Source: Aspergillus flavus
Lineage: Eukaryota; Ascomycota; Eurotiomycetes; Eurotiales; Aspergillaceae
Assembly: GCF_009017415.1 (NCBI RefSeq)
Contig: NC_092408.1
Coordinates: forward strand, 3,348,001 to 3,412,000
DNA: 64,000 bases
Direction: 5' to 3'
In this document: positions 1-11,620 of the stretch, piece by piece
Numbering within the stretch: the first letter of the stretch is position 1
How the letters are laid out: every line of letters begins with the position of its first letter
Program-made: the position numbers and the translations under genes
Notes under the pieces: model-generated
Database searches by the model: none
What the model was told of the DNA's origin: nothing
Seen by the model: the letters and a program-made list of their open reading frames with translations, nothing else

Positions 1-2382
1 CGGATGACGCTGCAGAAGATTCAGCGTTAGAATCTGGGTTGGTCGGGTTCTTAAGATAGGCTACATTTCTGATTAGTCCCTAGCAGCACAACGTGTCTAC
101 GCTTGGGTAAACATACCTTCGAGGTTTCGATCTTTCGTCCGCGCGTCTTCTCGCCATCGCCATACCGAGTCGAAAAGAAGTGACATACTCATGCGACACC
201 GGACTTTCAGCATCAAGGAATCGTCCATCTCGGAACTTTCGGTGGTCGGCTTGGGGGATGGTGTACTCTGCAGCCTCCACATCTGGGCTAAAACTTCGGC
301 CAGCCGCTCTGGGAGGTCATTACTTGACACAGATACTCCCCGGATAGCCCAAATGGTCCGGTTGAAAAGAGCCTTGGTATAATCCATATTTATGTGAGCG
401 GCAAAAAAGCTCGTGCCGAGCTTTAGCAGCGTACAACCTGCTGCCACCATCATCTGATAGATGTAATACGGCGTGTAGGAGAGTACCGGCCCAACCTCCG
501 TTTCCAAGTTCATAGCAGCCTCCAGAAATGTTCTGGTTGCGACATACAAAGAAAGAAGCCGATCACGGTAGTCCTTCTCAGAAGTGTCATCGAAAAAGAC
601 CGACAGATGTAGGTGCAGGTTCGCCGCGCGAAGATAAAGGTCGGTAATGCCTGGGCAGATTAGTATGCACCGCAATCATGTATCCATGGGTAAGGCTCAC
701 AATCATTCTGAGCCTTCAGCTGCGACTCGAGTTCATCGAAATCCCGAGAGAAAAATGAGATCAGCGTCGATCGTTCCTGGTCATTACACAGCCCAACAGG
801 GTCCCGGTGGTTGGTATAGAGTGCTCTGGTGACCTGGTCACAGAACTTTTCGATCTGAAGGCGCGCACGGATACCTTCAGGCAACTTGTAGTTTGGATCC
901 AGTGACTCGCTCGACAGTGTCCAGTCATACAAAGTGGACGGTGGCTGGCCGTACCCGGTCGCAACCCTAAATAACACCTGTCAGGATAAAGATGATCCCA
1001 GAGATTTAGAACAATGAGTTAAGACATACCGTTGCGCAACAATATTACAGATCGCCCACGTCCTCACTTTATCTTTCAGTTCTTCCTCGATAAGCTCCAC
1101 CCTGAATTTACTGAAATCCTGAGCATATGACGGGCGGTGTAGACCGAGCTGCATGGCCACCTGCATCATCATTCCACAGAGCATAAAGGTGGGATCGGTA
1201 GAAGTACTGCTCGTAGGGAATGGCCATGTACAAAGCAGGCAGAGAGCTTTCACGACATGATAGCTTTGTGGGATGTCTGCCAGCGTACTCCATACCAGTC
1301 GCGAAACGGGGCCTGCGAGAGAGTTCAGAAGGTGCGTATCGGGCTGATAACGCCGTGCCCCAACGCTAATAATAGTCCAGAACAGTAAGGGTGATGTATT
1401 ATAATATTCATCAGGCGACTGCCCTCGTTCAAGGAACGGAAGAAAAGGGTGATAAAAAGTAAAGTACCTGGCAGCATTAGGACACGCCCTCAAGTCATCA
1501 TATCTAAACCGGGACTTACAGATCAAACAATTCTGTCACCCTCTCCGGCACGACAACAACATCTTCTATCCGCTTGAAGTGTTGACTCCCATTTCTCATA
1601 TAGTTAGAACCATCGAAGCCCGAACGTAGGTCCAAAAGCGATGCGACTGCTTCGTGAGAGCCCATATACTGATCGGAAGACATGCCAGAGGGCGTGTGAT
1701 AAACGCCAGCCGGACTGACATGGCTCGAGTGTTCCTGTTTGGGAGTATGCTGAGTAGATTGTATAGACGGTGGTTGTTGTTGGGGCATGGACGTGGCAGC
1801 ATTGGCCTGGACGCTGGCAATCTGCTTCCTCAGCTCGATGATCTCTCTTTCCATCTCCGCATTGCGACTGCGTTTCCCGACTCTCTTGAAGTTGGATTCG
1901 ATTTTGCAGTCAAGTTTTAAGCGTCGACAACGAGAGCAGTCCATCCATGGGTCCTGAACTACATCGCAGCGCAACTGCCGTGACGAAGTATGAATTAGTC
2001 TAGCCCGTAAGGGCAACAGTATAGTCTGCGGTGGTTCAGGTGCTCACCTTTTGCTGACGACATTCGTTGCAGGCACGCTTCACAGGCTGCCTTTTCTTCT
2101 CCTCACGAAGGTCGTTCTCTTCCACGTCATCCACGCTGCCAGGAGAGCTGTCTAACCCCGCCATGGCAACAGTGCGCTTCCTGGCTGGTCCCACGCCATC
2201 GGGCCCGCCAGTAGCCGAAGCAGAAGGATGGCTGACACCTCCCATTACGGGACTGGTGGCAGCAGGAGCATTATTCCCTGCACTTGGCTCCAGAATTCCC
2301 CCCTGCAGGCTCCCGCCTCCGATTCCGCTGGGCAGGGCTCCGAGTGACGCCAGGCTGGTTGCGGGTGAGTCGACCGATAAAG
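1..2382 (-). CDS. Leu3/War1-like Zn2Cys6 transcription factor (partial, runs off left edge)
   Basis: This is a fungal binuclear zinc-cluster regulator, expected to act in the nucleus on DNA. Exons read on the minus strand are about 2382..2048, 1974..1520, 1467..1030, 966..701, 650..117 and 60 to beyond the window start. Each junction has a GT donor and AG acceptor and keeps the frame; several have clear CTAAT-type branch sites. The split zinc cluster has spacing C-X2-C-X6-C-X9-C-X2-C-X6-C. It is followed by a basic linker (FKRVGKRSRNAEMEREI) and a short coiled coil, the arrangement of Leu3-type factors. The middle-homology region (FYHPFLPFLERG, then LLFWTIISVGAR) follows. The start is unresolved: no in-frame ATG precedes the cluster, so an upstream exon probably joins at an acceptor near 2383. 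The C-terminus is missing. The target pathway cannot be told from sequence; Leu3-like branched-chain amino-acid control is only a family-based guess. Confidence 0.8.
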
Positions 2383-3452
2383 CTCGGACGGCAGAAAAAA
2401 AAAGTTTGGCGTGGCTAATCACCACGCAGTTTTCCACACAAACCCAAGGGGGGGGAAAGAACAAATAATAATAATAAAACAATAGGTTAATGATACAGGG
2501 TATAGATGTCACACCAAATAATATGGACTATTTTCAAACTACCGTTTTCCCAACTCGGTTGACTGGATGATCAGATCCCCTCAGCAATGGATGAGTAACA
2601 ACAGTGGGGGGAAGGCGATTGAGAAGCTGTCCGATCTCGCTCTCACGTGGCTTACCCGCTGCACGTGATGGTAACGGAGGCTTAATGAGATGGAGATATA
2701 GTTACTAACTTACTAGTACGCTCTAAGATTCTCTTGGTCAACGTACCTGATTCTGTCTTGAGTTTTTCCCGGTCTACCGGTCATGGTCTGACTGACTTGG
2801 CGAATGCACTTCATGTGAAAGACATATGAGCCGCATAAATTCCTCCGCCTCGTTGCATTGTCGATCTCCCATTCCGCATCTCTGAGAGATCTTATCACAT
2901 ATCTCCATGTCATGGCGGAATGCCGCTAGAACAAAGGGTTCGAAAGTTAGCCGACGCTAGGAACCGCCTCGTGTCGTCAAATGCTACCAAGTTTGCTAGG
3001 GATCAACCCCCCGAAATTAACTACACATCGTATTGCCGAGGCTGTGTCGCTCATCGCCCCGTCATGGTCATTGAGCCTTGCACTGCCGCTAGGATAGGAC
3101 GCCTATCCCAATGATCGCCCTCCATGCTGGTTATGGAAGGAAATGCTTGTTGGTTGTTGCTGCAATGCTACACTAGTGGGTTGCCCGACTTTCTAGAAAC
3201 AATGTCTCTCCACAGATGCAGATGTATGATGATATCCTTGGCCTTTGATTCGCTCATCCATGGATCATCGCCCCCATCTTACTATTTGCCCGGCGAGGCA
3301 TTACTGAGCCATAATCTTACATCACAGGCCTCTAATATAAGTGTAGACATTACATATAAAGCAGCATGACTCCTTCCATGTTAATCGAACACCCTATCTC
3401 TTCTTTAGAATATGATACCTCAAGCATATGAACCTTCAGTCGTTTTAACAAG
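2383..3452. other. Divergent intergenic region
   Basis: This lies between the Zn2Cys6 regulator (minus) and the DUF1399 gene (plus). It should hold the unresolved first exon of the regulator; a Met-initiated open stretch on the minus strand near 2745-2815 is one candidate, but its splice phase does not fit the acceptor near 2383. Short ORFs on both strands lack recognisable motifs. Nothing else is evident. Confidence 0.5.
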
Positions 3453-5815
3453 ATGAAATCGTCTCCTTTCGAAAAGATCACGGAAGACGTCTCCGAAGCT
3501 GAGCCTCCAGCGTACGGTCAGGTTGACCAGCCTCCCCTAGTATTACCGCCGCTGGACCTGTTCCAAACGGCCGGACCACCTGTTTGTTCGACGGTCACCC
3601 AAGACCAATGTATTGCTCATCTCAAGTTCTTAGCAGCACTCGCCGATCTACGCGACAACATAACCAACATCAACCCTCTATTTCAAATCAATGATCCTGA
3701 CCCAGCTATTTTTGGAGATAGTACAAATGAGGCATTTGCTCGTGTCAAAGAAAAGCGATGGGCTGTGTACACGGCCAGGGCGGTCGACCGCTACACGACT
3801 TGGTGGCAGGAGTGTATTCAATCTCCGGACCGAGCTCCCAAGCTCCATGACCTGGAGGACGACAGTTATGACTCAATTACCGAGCATCACAAGCCGTACA
3901 ACTGGTCTCCGAAAACAATGCCTCCTCTAGGTGAGTGAAGCCTTGAACCGGCCTTTATTAACTACCCTAATGCTGACAGACTTCTCTATCAGATATTCTG
4001 ATGGTGTGGCACGCACATATGCTGAACCCTAGAGTCTTTCTTGAAGACTGCATTCGGGGAGGTGCCATGGGCTTTTGGACGGCTGGTTTCCCTTGGGAAC
4101 TTGTCAACTCCTGCATCGACGATCAATCCTTGGAATACCACGCTGGACAAGCAGCGGTAGCGCACTTTCAGCAGAAAACTGGTCTGCCTTGGGACAACTT
4201 AAAATGTTCATCGAAGAAGCCCCTCAGCTGTCCTAGCTGTAAGCACGAGCTGTCCGTGCCCTGGACCGAAGCTCAGATATCTGCCCCAGTCGATGAAGCA
4301 TTTGAAAACTGTCGTGGCTTCGCAGATAAAAATTTCCAAAAGAAATGTCCAGTCTGTAAATTCGAAATCACACACGAGACACTAAAGACCGAGAAGTTTC
4401 GGAAAGATGTTAGGGCTTTCTGGGCTTCAGATGTGCCGATGCCTGGAACGTTTTATGATGTTAGGGGTGTTCCAAAGGCCGCCACAATCTCGAGTCGAAA
4501 GAAGAGACAGTCCCTGTTCCCTAATCGTTTAATCAAGGCGATAGGCACCATTTTCCTTTCTCAGACTGACCCAACGGACGATGACTGGAAGTCAATGGCG
4601 GCGTTGCGCGACAAGCTGCAGTCCAGGATCAAGAGCCGGGACGTCATGCGAAGGGTCAACCCAGATTCAGGTATATCCTCATTATTTCCAGAAGAGAAGG
4701 TAGCGTTCCGTCGGATGATGGCTCGCTATTGGGATAATCATACTCCCTTCGCTCTAGACCTGGTTGGTGCTGTCATTCGACAGGGGACTTTTGTTCAAAA
4801 AATGGACAACATTGATTGGCTTCACTCGCCTACAGTGAAGGCAACCATGGACCGCTTGATCAAAAAATACGAGGTCTTCTTCCAAATCATGGCACAGAAC
4901 CCACGCAATATGGCTGTCCCAACTCTGGATGTCGATCTCGCCTGGCATACCCATCAGCTATCGCCTTCAAGATACTTTGACTACTCCGTCTTTACAACAC
5001 GGCAACACACCAGGGTTCCCAAGTTCATTGATCATGACGACAAGGTCGAAGAAACCAAATTATCGGATGGATTTGAGTGGACTAGCAAAATGTACAAGAA
5101 ACTCACCAAGGGTGACATCTACAGCGAGTGCACTTGCTGGTACTGTGAGGCTATTCGAGCTCCGGATCTCAGCGACGGTATTTTTGTCTCCTCATCAACC
5201 TCTCGAGCTCGCGAAGCAGCCGCCAATCTCCACAATCGGCCAGATATATCTTCAGATCCAGAGAAGAACCCTCATATCTCCGCGCATAGTGCTGTCCCAG
5301 CGGAGACAAAGAAGACACGTGCCGGCTTTGATCCTCGATACGTGAAGCATCTAAAGCTTCAAAGCAACTACCAAAAGGCACGCCGTCGTGCAGAGAAGCG
5401 AGACCGCAAACAAGGCAACAAGGAACAGGACCGTTCTTCAGACGCCACCCTTTATGCCATGGCATATGGTTATCCGGTGTATGTGCCATACTACGCCCCG
5501 TACGTGGCTGACCCCTGCGTTCACTCCAATGCATATCCTTCAAATCCAGGCTGTATGAGCTTCGTCTCCGGAGCCCATGGCAACTGCGCTGCAGGGACCT
5601 GTGGAGGCGCCGTTGCGGCCGGCGGCTGCGGTGGGATGGGAGGGGGATGCGCTGGTGGGTGTGCTGGCGGGGGAGGGGGCGGAGCAGCGGGTGGCTGTGG
5701 ATCAGGAGGTGGTGCAGGTTGCGGCGGAAGTAGCAGTGGTGGAGGCGGGGGCGGGGGCTGTGGTGGTGGTGGAGGTGGAGGAGGCTGTGGAGGAGGTGGT
5801 GGTGGTGGTTGCTGA
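3453..5815 (+). CDS. DUF1399-type glycine-rich domain protein (GRDP-like) with Gly/Cys tail
   Basis: Two exons, 3453..3930 and 3993..5815, with donor GTGAGT and acceptor ATCAG, encode 766 residues. The family is known in plants and fungi as glycine-rich domain proteins; its biochemical role is not established. Two copies of a W-H-x-H-x-L-x-P motif are visible, WHAHMLNP near residue 164 and WHTHQLSP near residue 475, suggesting an internal duplication with paired histidines. Three CxxC sites (CPSC, CPVC, CWYC) may bind metal. Residues about 450-520 are charged and lysine/arginine rich. A Tyr/Pro stretch (YGYPVYVPYYAPYV) leads into about 75 residues made almost only of glycine with about ten spaced cysteines, ending on Cys. 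The tail is encoded by GGN repeats that also keep another frame open. There is no signal peptide or membrane segment, so it is probably intracellular. Confidence 0.82.
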
Positions 5816-7003
5816 AGAGATTCTAAGCCTGTATACTTGCTTCAATTTATGATTATGTAGCTCGAGCGTGTTTAAGATTCGTTGCTCATGAACTTTATAT
5901 ACTCGATACCATGAATTAATACGATCTTCAACAATGACTACAGGAGAAGAAGGTCCTACTTTCCATAAATAACGAAATTCAAGAAAACATCTCGGATTAA
6001 GGACAAGAAACATACAACTAATGAACCGGAATAACCCCATCGCCAGCAAGTCTGTGATATTCCGCCGAAGACTGAAGCGCCATCTTTACACTTGAACCCC
6101 CCAGCCGTGGCTAAGTTTTAACCTCGTCTGGGATTATATCCAGAAGATAGCCAGGAGACAGATAGTGACAATCACAGTCGACTCCTTGGACTAACAGTCG
6201 TACAGCAGCTTCAGCTCGAATTAGATGGCCTGTTCTTTCCAAGCCTCTCTGTCATAGTATGAGGTATGTAGCAGAGCCCCAGGATATCATAGCTAGCATA
6301 TTCGACTACCGTAGTATGTTTCAACTTACGGTGCTTAAATGTATCCAAATAACACAATGAACTTTATAGTATGCACTGGGGCACCCTCGAATAAATTCCC
6401 GACAAGGTAGAGGCACGGGCCGGCAAACCCAATCGGGGGCGCCGCTAAACCCGAACAAGACGCAGGTATCAATCTCCAGAACAAACTTCAAGATGCGATG
6501 AAATCACCAGGAAAGTGGTAAGAAATAGAGAAAAGGGCATCATGGTTCATCTATGCTATTTACATCCACAGCACTAACTTACTTATTCACGCATACATAG
6601 CCAATAACAGCCGGCAAAGATTGCCAATATCCATCGCCGATCTATTTCCGTAGATTCAGACTCCTGCTGCATTCGGTAGTCGAGCTGGAAATGCAACCTT
6701 AGGGAAGAGTATGCCATTCCACGGTTACGAGGTTGGAGAGTTGCATTGGAATAGTTATATACGTAATCATTAGGTTATACTGGTTGTTTTTGTCTGCTCT
6801 GATCCCCTGGTCCCCTGGATATATAAACCTTCGGGTACCTAAGTAGTAAGGACTCTTCCATATTTTGTTTATCTGTAAACATACATATCTTGTGTGCTGC
6901 TTTTGTCTCGAGTATATTTCTTCAATCGGTATGTGACTTATCTGGTCATATATGCAGTTCTGGTGGTAACTGACAGTATCACAATCGATACCAGAAAAGC
7001 ACA
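5816..7003. other. Intergenic region upstream of the LEA-like gene
   Basis: No supported gene. The right end carries two CCCCT boxes and a TATA element, described separately. The rest shows only short ORFs without motifs. Confidence 0.5.
6804..6827 (+). promoter_or_regulatory. Tandem STRE (CCCCT) boxes and TATA box
   Basis: CCCCT occurs at 6804..6808 and 6812..6816, followed by TATAAA at 6822..6827, about 177 nt upstream of the LEA-like start codon. CCCCT is the stress-response element bound by Msn2/Msn4-type zinc-finger factors. Two copies packed against a TATA box fit a stress-induced promoter. The function is inferred from motif and context. Confidence 0.5.
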
Positions 7004-7338
7004 ATGGACTTCGATAAGCTCAAGAAGAATCTTAACGATACCACTGAATCCGCCAAGGATCAGTTGAATAAACGTATGTACCCAATCCTTGATATTTCTT
7101 TTAGGTATATATAGGAAAGTTAGCTAACGAATACACAGTCTACGGTAGGTAACGGATATGGAACTTAAGCTCTGTTCTCCTCTACGCCACTATACGATGC
7201 TCATTCTTAGTAGAAAAGCCAGGCGAGACTACAAACGACGCCTTGAACAAGGGCAAAGAACAGGCTGCCAATGCTGCCGACAGCGCCAAGGCGACCTTGG
7301 ACAAGGCTCTGGGTAAAGGAGAGAACAACAACGCTTGA
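7004..7338 (+). CDS. Small LEA-like amphipathic stress protein, gene with a 6-nt microexon
   Basis: ATG at 7004. Exons 7004..7073, 7139..7144 and 7211..7338 give 67 residues rich in Lys, Asp, Asn and Ala, with repeats of the form AKDQLNK, KGKEQAANAADSAKA, TLDKALGKG. This resembles LEA/CsbD-like hydrophilic stress proteins of fungi; the role as a chaperone or desiccation protectant is inferred. Intron 1 (65 nt) has GTATGT, a GCTAACGA branch site and ACACAG. Intron 2 (66 nt) starts GTAGGT and ends TTAG. The middle exon is only TCTACG. Skipping it also keeps the frame (…NKLEKPGE instead of …NKLYVEKPGE), so two isoforms are possible. The promoter has stress elements. No close named homologue is claimed. 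Confidence 0.65.
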
Positions 7339-7667
7339 AAAGGTCGACATTAATCAGGTATTACGGTTGGGCTTCCATCCTACTATTTGTGCATAGAGAC
7401 CCGTTACGATAGTAATCGTTAGACGAACAATATAAGTCCGAAGTAATTCAACGTTTCCTTGTAAACGCCGAGTTTTAGTAACCATGTTTAGTCTCGTGTG
7501 CTGCGCAGCATCCGTATACGACTGATCAGCCGCTGTACGTCTTGATTCAGTTCAACTGGGTATCTCTAAATGAAGTAGTACGAAAAGAGACACTCAGAGA
7601 GAGAAAAATGGGAAAGAGAAAGAAAAACCGAAACCATTCGCAGTAAGCCATTCAATGGCAAGGCCAG
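7339..7667. other. Convergent 3' region
   Basis: Gap of about 330 nt between the LEA-like gene and the F-box gene, which converge here. I see nothing beyond presumed 3' untranslated sequence. Confidence 0.5.
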
Positions 7668-10600
7668 CTACATCACTATGCATTTATTTCTTTTTCTATT
7701 TCTTTCGTAAATGGTGCGTTCGTTCCATTCCTCTATACGCCTTCTCCAGAGGTCGTTTGACGGTTGGGAGCTCGTGGAGAGTGTAGGGTCGGTGGATGCC
7801 CGGCGATTAAGCGGTGGTATAGTTGCCGACACCTGATGAATGTCTTGTGATTGCGTGCGCCGGCTTATCGACCTATGGTACCCGGTATGTAGCCATGAAT
7901 CGCGTGGAACCTCGGGAGAAGCGTACTGCGGGCCTGTGAGCTGTAGGTTGGGTGATGAGAGAGAATAGGGATGGTTGAGGTTAGGCAGCATATCTGGGAT
8001 TTCAGGTACAGCGTCTTGCCATTCTAGAAGTTCTGCTGGGTTCACTACGGACTCAGTTTGAGTCTCTTGGAGCGATGCTTGCTGCGCCGGAGCTGGCAAT
8101 GTCGTCGTCGTCGCAGCTGCAGCGTAATCGAGATTCGCTGCGTCGAGGATCCCTGCAGTATTTTGATCAATCTCTTGAGAAGTGGCCGTGGTCTGCGGTT
8201 GTAGATGCAGGGGCACCGACGGCACGTTAGGCACATCCCCATTCTGAGAGTACGGGTGGGTCGAGGCTCTTCGAACTAAATTGCTTTGTGTTCGGCTAAG
8301 GCCAGGAGCCTCTGAAGCCCTGGTTGTTCTTCGCACTAGTGAGGCTAATCTAGATCCACTGATGGTATTCAATCTTTGTAGAGGACTCCGAGGCAAAGGC
8401 TCCTCGGCCATATCCTCCAGGCGAGTGGTCTGAGACCTTTGAAGTTGATCCGGTGCATCGCTGACTCTTTGTACAGGTTCAGTTCTGGTGGGAAGAAGGG
8501 TTCTTCTAAGATACTCCGGAAGCGGTGCATCGGGCTCACGAGTATAGGGAGGGGGAGGGGGAACCCAGTTATCGGCGTCACTTTCATGAGGGACCTGGAA
8601 TATTGGAGGAACCTGTCTCGCATCCAAAACACGCCGTGGCTCGTCACGATACCGTGGGTTGTACCGTGTGCGACTGGTAGCCGCTGCGGTGGCAGCGCGA
8701 CGCAGTGTATCTTGGGAACGCGGCTGCGTGTTGTCGTAGGGAGTGTCTGGAACAGGAGGCGTATCACCATCACCCACATCATTTGAGGAAACAGAGAAGT
8801 AAGAACTATTTCGACGAATGACCAACGGTGGGGATTGGCTCATCGAAATAGCTGCTGGGTACGATTCACGAGCAAGAGTTCTGGCCCGGTGGGAAGAATT
8901 GCCACGATGCAGGCGGGTTCTTCTTCTTTCCAGCTCAACCTCTGTATCCAAGCTAGTATTTGGTTCGTGGAGCATCTTCGGCTCCGTCTCGCCAATTTCA
9001 ATACTGATTTCAGTGGACTCCCCGTCTTTTGGTGATCGCTCGAAATCCAAAAGTAGCACTCGTCCTCCATCAACCGGAACATCTTCTTCACCAATTGTCG
9101 GTGGGCTAATGCCGCCGGGTGCCACAGCCACCAACCTACGATGGTCAGCGGAAGTGTCGGCATGTCGCACCCAGGAAGCTGCAGTAATTCCAGAAATATC
9201 GCTGATCCTATGTCCCCTGATAAGCATCTTCGGCTTGGCGATAGAGTGCTGTAATCGTCGCGCATTATCTGGTAGGGGCATCATCTCCTCCTCTCGGTGA
9301 CTTGGTCCATTGTCCGAAACACAAAGTGCGGCTGCAAAGGTACTTGATGGTGCAATATCAAGGCGGTCCGGTATACCATATACCCAGAGACCGGAACCTT
9401 GGAAACCTAGGGCGGCAAGCTCTCCAGTACAATCAACCGTCGGCAGCATGATTGGCGGAGACTCCTGCAGTCCACTCCCAGACGTCGGACTCACGAAATA
9501 TACTGTACCAGAATTCACATTGTTGGCCCCGACCGCCCTGAATGCCGCGGCCTCTTTATCAAAACCCAAGATCCAACTACCGTCACCTTCGGCATGTAGT
9601 GGAAGAAGGCAAGCATGACTGTAGTTTTGTATAATCTCAGGAAATAGAATCTGAGTGGTCCACATGCGTGTATGTGCCTCTCTCGCAGAGATATCGGTAA
9701 CAGGCTCTGAGTAAAACGGTACTGTGATAGTGACCAGACTGGTATTTTGGCTATCGCCAGACGAACCGAGTAGCATGACTCCGTCTGATGAAAACGTAAT
9801 CGAATCCACGCCAGTACAGCGCACGGCTCTTCGTTCGGTCGCAAGTGTTCCTTCTCCAATGGCGTATACTTCGATCCTGTCGGTATATGCGATGGCAAGA
9901 ACACCGCCTGTTGGAGACAATGCTAGAGCCTGTGGGACATCATTCAACTTGATATTTTGAACGTGCCTTGCTTCTTCGTTAGACAAACTATAAATGTTGA
10001 CTTGATGACTAGACGATACCACGGCAAGAAGCGAACCATCATCCAGGATGGTAGCGTTCAGCGGACGTCTCCAGGTTTTGAGTTCATGTCTCACTACAGC
10101 TGATCCAGATGCCACATCGAGGACAATGATCCTCGAAGAGCTTATACAGAGTACCAATTGAGCATTAGGAGAAAAAGCAAAACGAAAAGCCTCTCCGTGT
10201 GGGAAAGCTGTCGAAGAACTCATCGACGTTGAAATAAGCTTCACCAAGGTTTGGCGGGGTCTAAGGAAGACCTCGAATGCATTGCGTCTTATTTCTGCCC
10301 CAAACTTCAGCTTCAGGATAGCAAGGTCATCTGAAGTGACTACATCTGAAGTAGCTTTTGCTGTCAAGGAAAAGGATGGGCAACGTGATAAATGATGAGC
10401 ATATAATAAAGGCGAATCTGAGATCCGCCTCCATTTTCGGTTCAAGAATGCTAGAGACGCGAAAGTGTTTGCATCGACGGCATAAAGGATGCTGCATAGC
10501 CGGTTAAAACAGCTCTTATCTTGAGAAAACAGGCTGTACAAGAGACGTCTTTGCTGACGGGCGCAAAAAGTCGCCCTACTAGCTGTTGGGGCCGAGAGGA

Positions 10601-10802
10601 AAATTATAACTTACTGCTCAATTACCGTGCGAGGTAAACTGTTGAAAAGAGATGAGATCAGCTCACCTGACCGCGATTGGCTCTTCCCAAGCGAGCCGTT
10701 CTGTTGTTGGCTGGGGCCTGTACTCGGTAGCTGCTCAGGGTCGTTATGAGGACCATCGAGCCGCTCAGCACTGGGCAGCCGAACATCCTCCTCCATGGTC
10801 AT
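7668..10802 (-). CDS. F-box / beta-propeller protein with C-terminal CaaX box
   Basis: Two exons, 10802..10615 and 10491..7668, encode 1003 residues. The intron has donor GTAAGT and acceptor ATGCAG. The splice joins SLPRTVIEH to ILYAVDANTFASL, making a clean F-box-like motif at residues about 54-97 that neither ORF shows alone; a model starting inside exon 2 would lose half of it. Residues about 140-470 form WD/propeller-like strands (FAFSPNAQLVLCISSS, ALSPTGGVLAIAYTDRI, ITFSSDGVMLLGSSGD). Residues about 540-985 are low-complexity, rich in Ser, Pro and Arg. The protein ends RKRNKCIVM, a basic patch followed by CIVM, a textbook CaaX prenylation signal. An F-box protein would be expected to recruit substrates to an SCF ubiquitin ligase through Skp1; prenylation would place it on a membrane. 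Both roles are inferred. Confidence 0.78.
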
Positions 10803-11620
10803 CGGTTCATGAAAGTCTACATTTGATGGAAAGGATATACAACCGGATTCAATTGCACATCGCCATGGGGGTCTCTAGGCAGTAAAGGGGCAAAGTTTGG
10901 AGAATCAACCGGAGCGCTTGTGGAAAGACGGAGGCGCCAACTTAGCGGCCCGGTGGCTGTGTCTCCCAGCGCCAATGCAACGATGATCTGGTGCCAGCGC
11001 GTACATGAGATGAGACGCAGACTAGGCTCAAACGTTCCGAATTAATGATGTGCAGAAATGTAGATCTCCCTCAGTAAGATCCCCGATGCCCCAGACAGCA
11101 ACAAGAAACGAGCAACGGGCATGATCGCGGGGAAGAGTCCATACGATATACAGCATTTTCCAAGGCGTGGGATATAAATAGAGAGCCACGTCTAAGGCAC
11201 GTGGTTGGTCCCGATGGCTGACTCATCTTCCCCACACTTTCCGATAAGAAAATGGGAACTTCGTCTGGGAGGAGAAAAGCTAAGCAGACCTCCGCGATTT
11301 GTCACTTCAGATATGTCTTGATTAACCCCCAGATTGAGTCACAGAACAGTAGTGTGGACTATGAGGGCCTTTGCGCGACACCGCGACTAACATCATCTGG
11401 TTCGATGTCGCTTGCATTGACCGCGCGCTAGTCGGTTTTCATGACCTAAAACTTGATAAGTGTGCCAGCCCTTACAGTATCTTCCTCTCCGCCTGCACCT
11501 CAAGCGCCATTTCCTTGACAACCTCGGATAAGTTCATTGGCGCGCACGCGACTCTCAATTGGGCCCTCAAGACTAACAATCGCTGTCTTGGTTCGATAAG
11601 AAGCCCATTTGAGAATCGTC
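10803..11620. other. Divergent promoter region
   Basis: Shared upstream region of the F-box gene and the second Zn2Cys6 regulator. A TATA-like GATATAAATAG lies near 11169, about 450 nt upstream of the regulator start, which allows a long leader. No gene is supported. Confidence 0.45.

Noticed and set aside
5577..5852. A Val/Ala/Glu-rich frame overlapping the Gly/Cys tail of the DUF1399 gene.
   Set aside because: It is a by-product of the GGN repeat read one base over.
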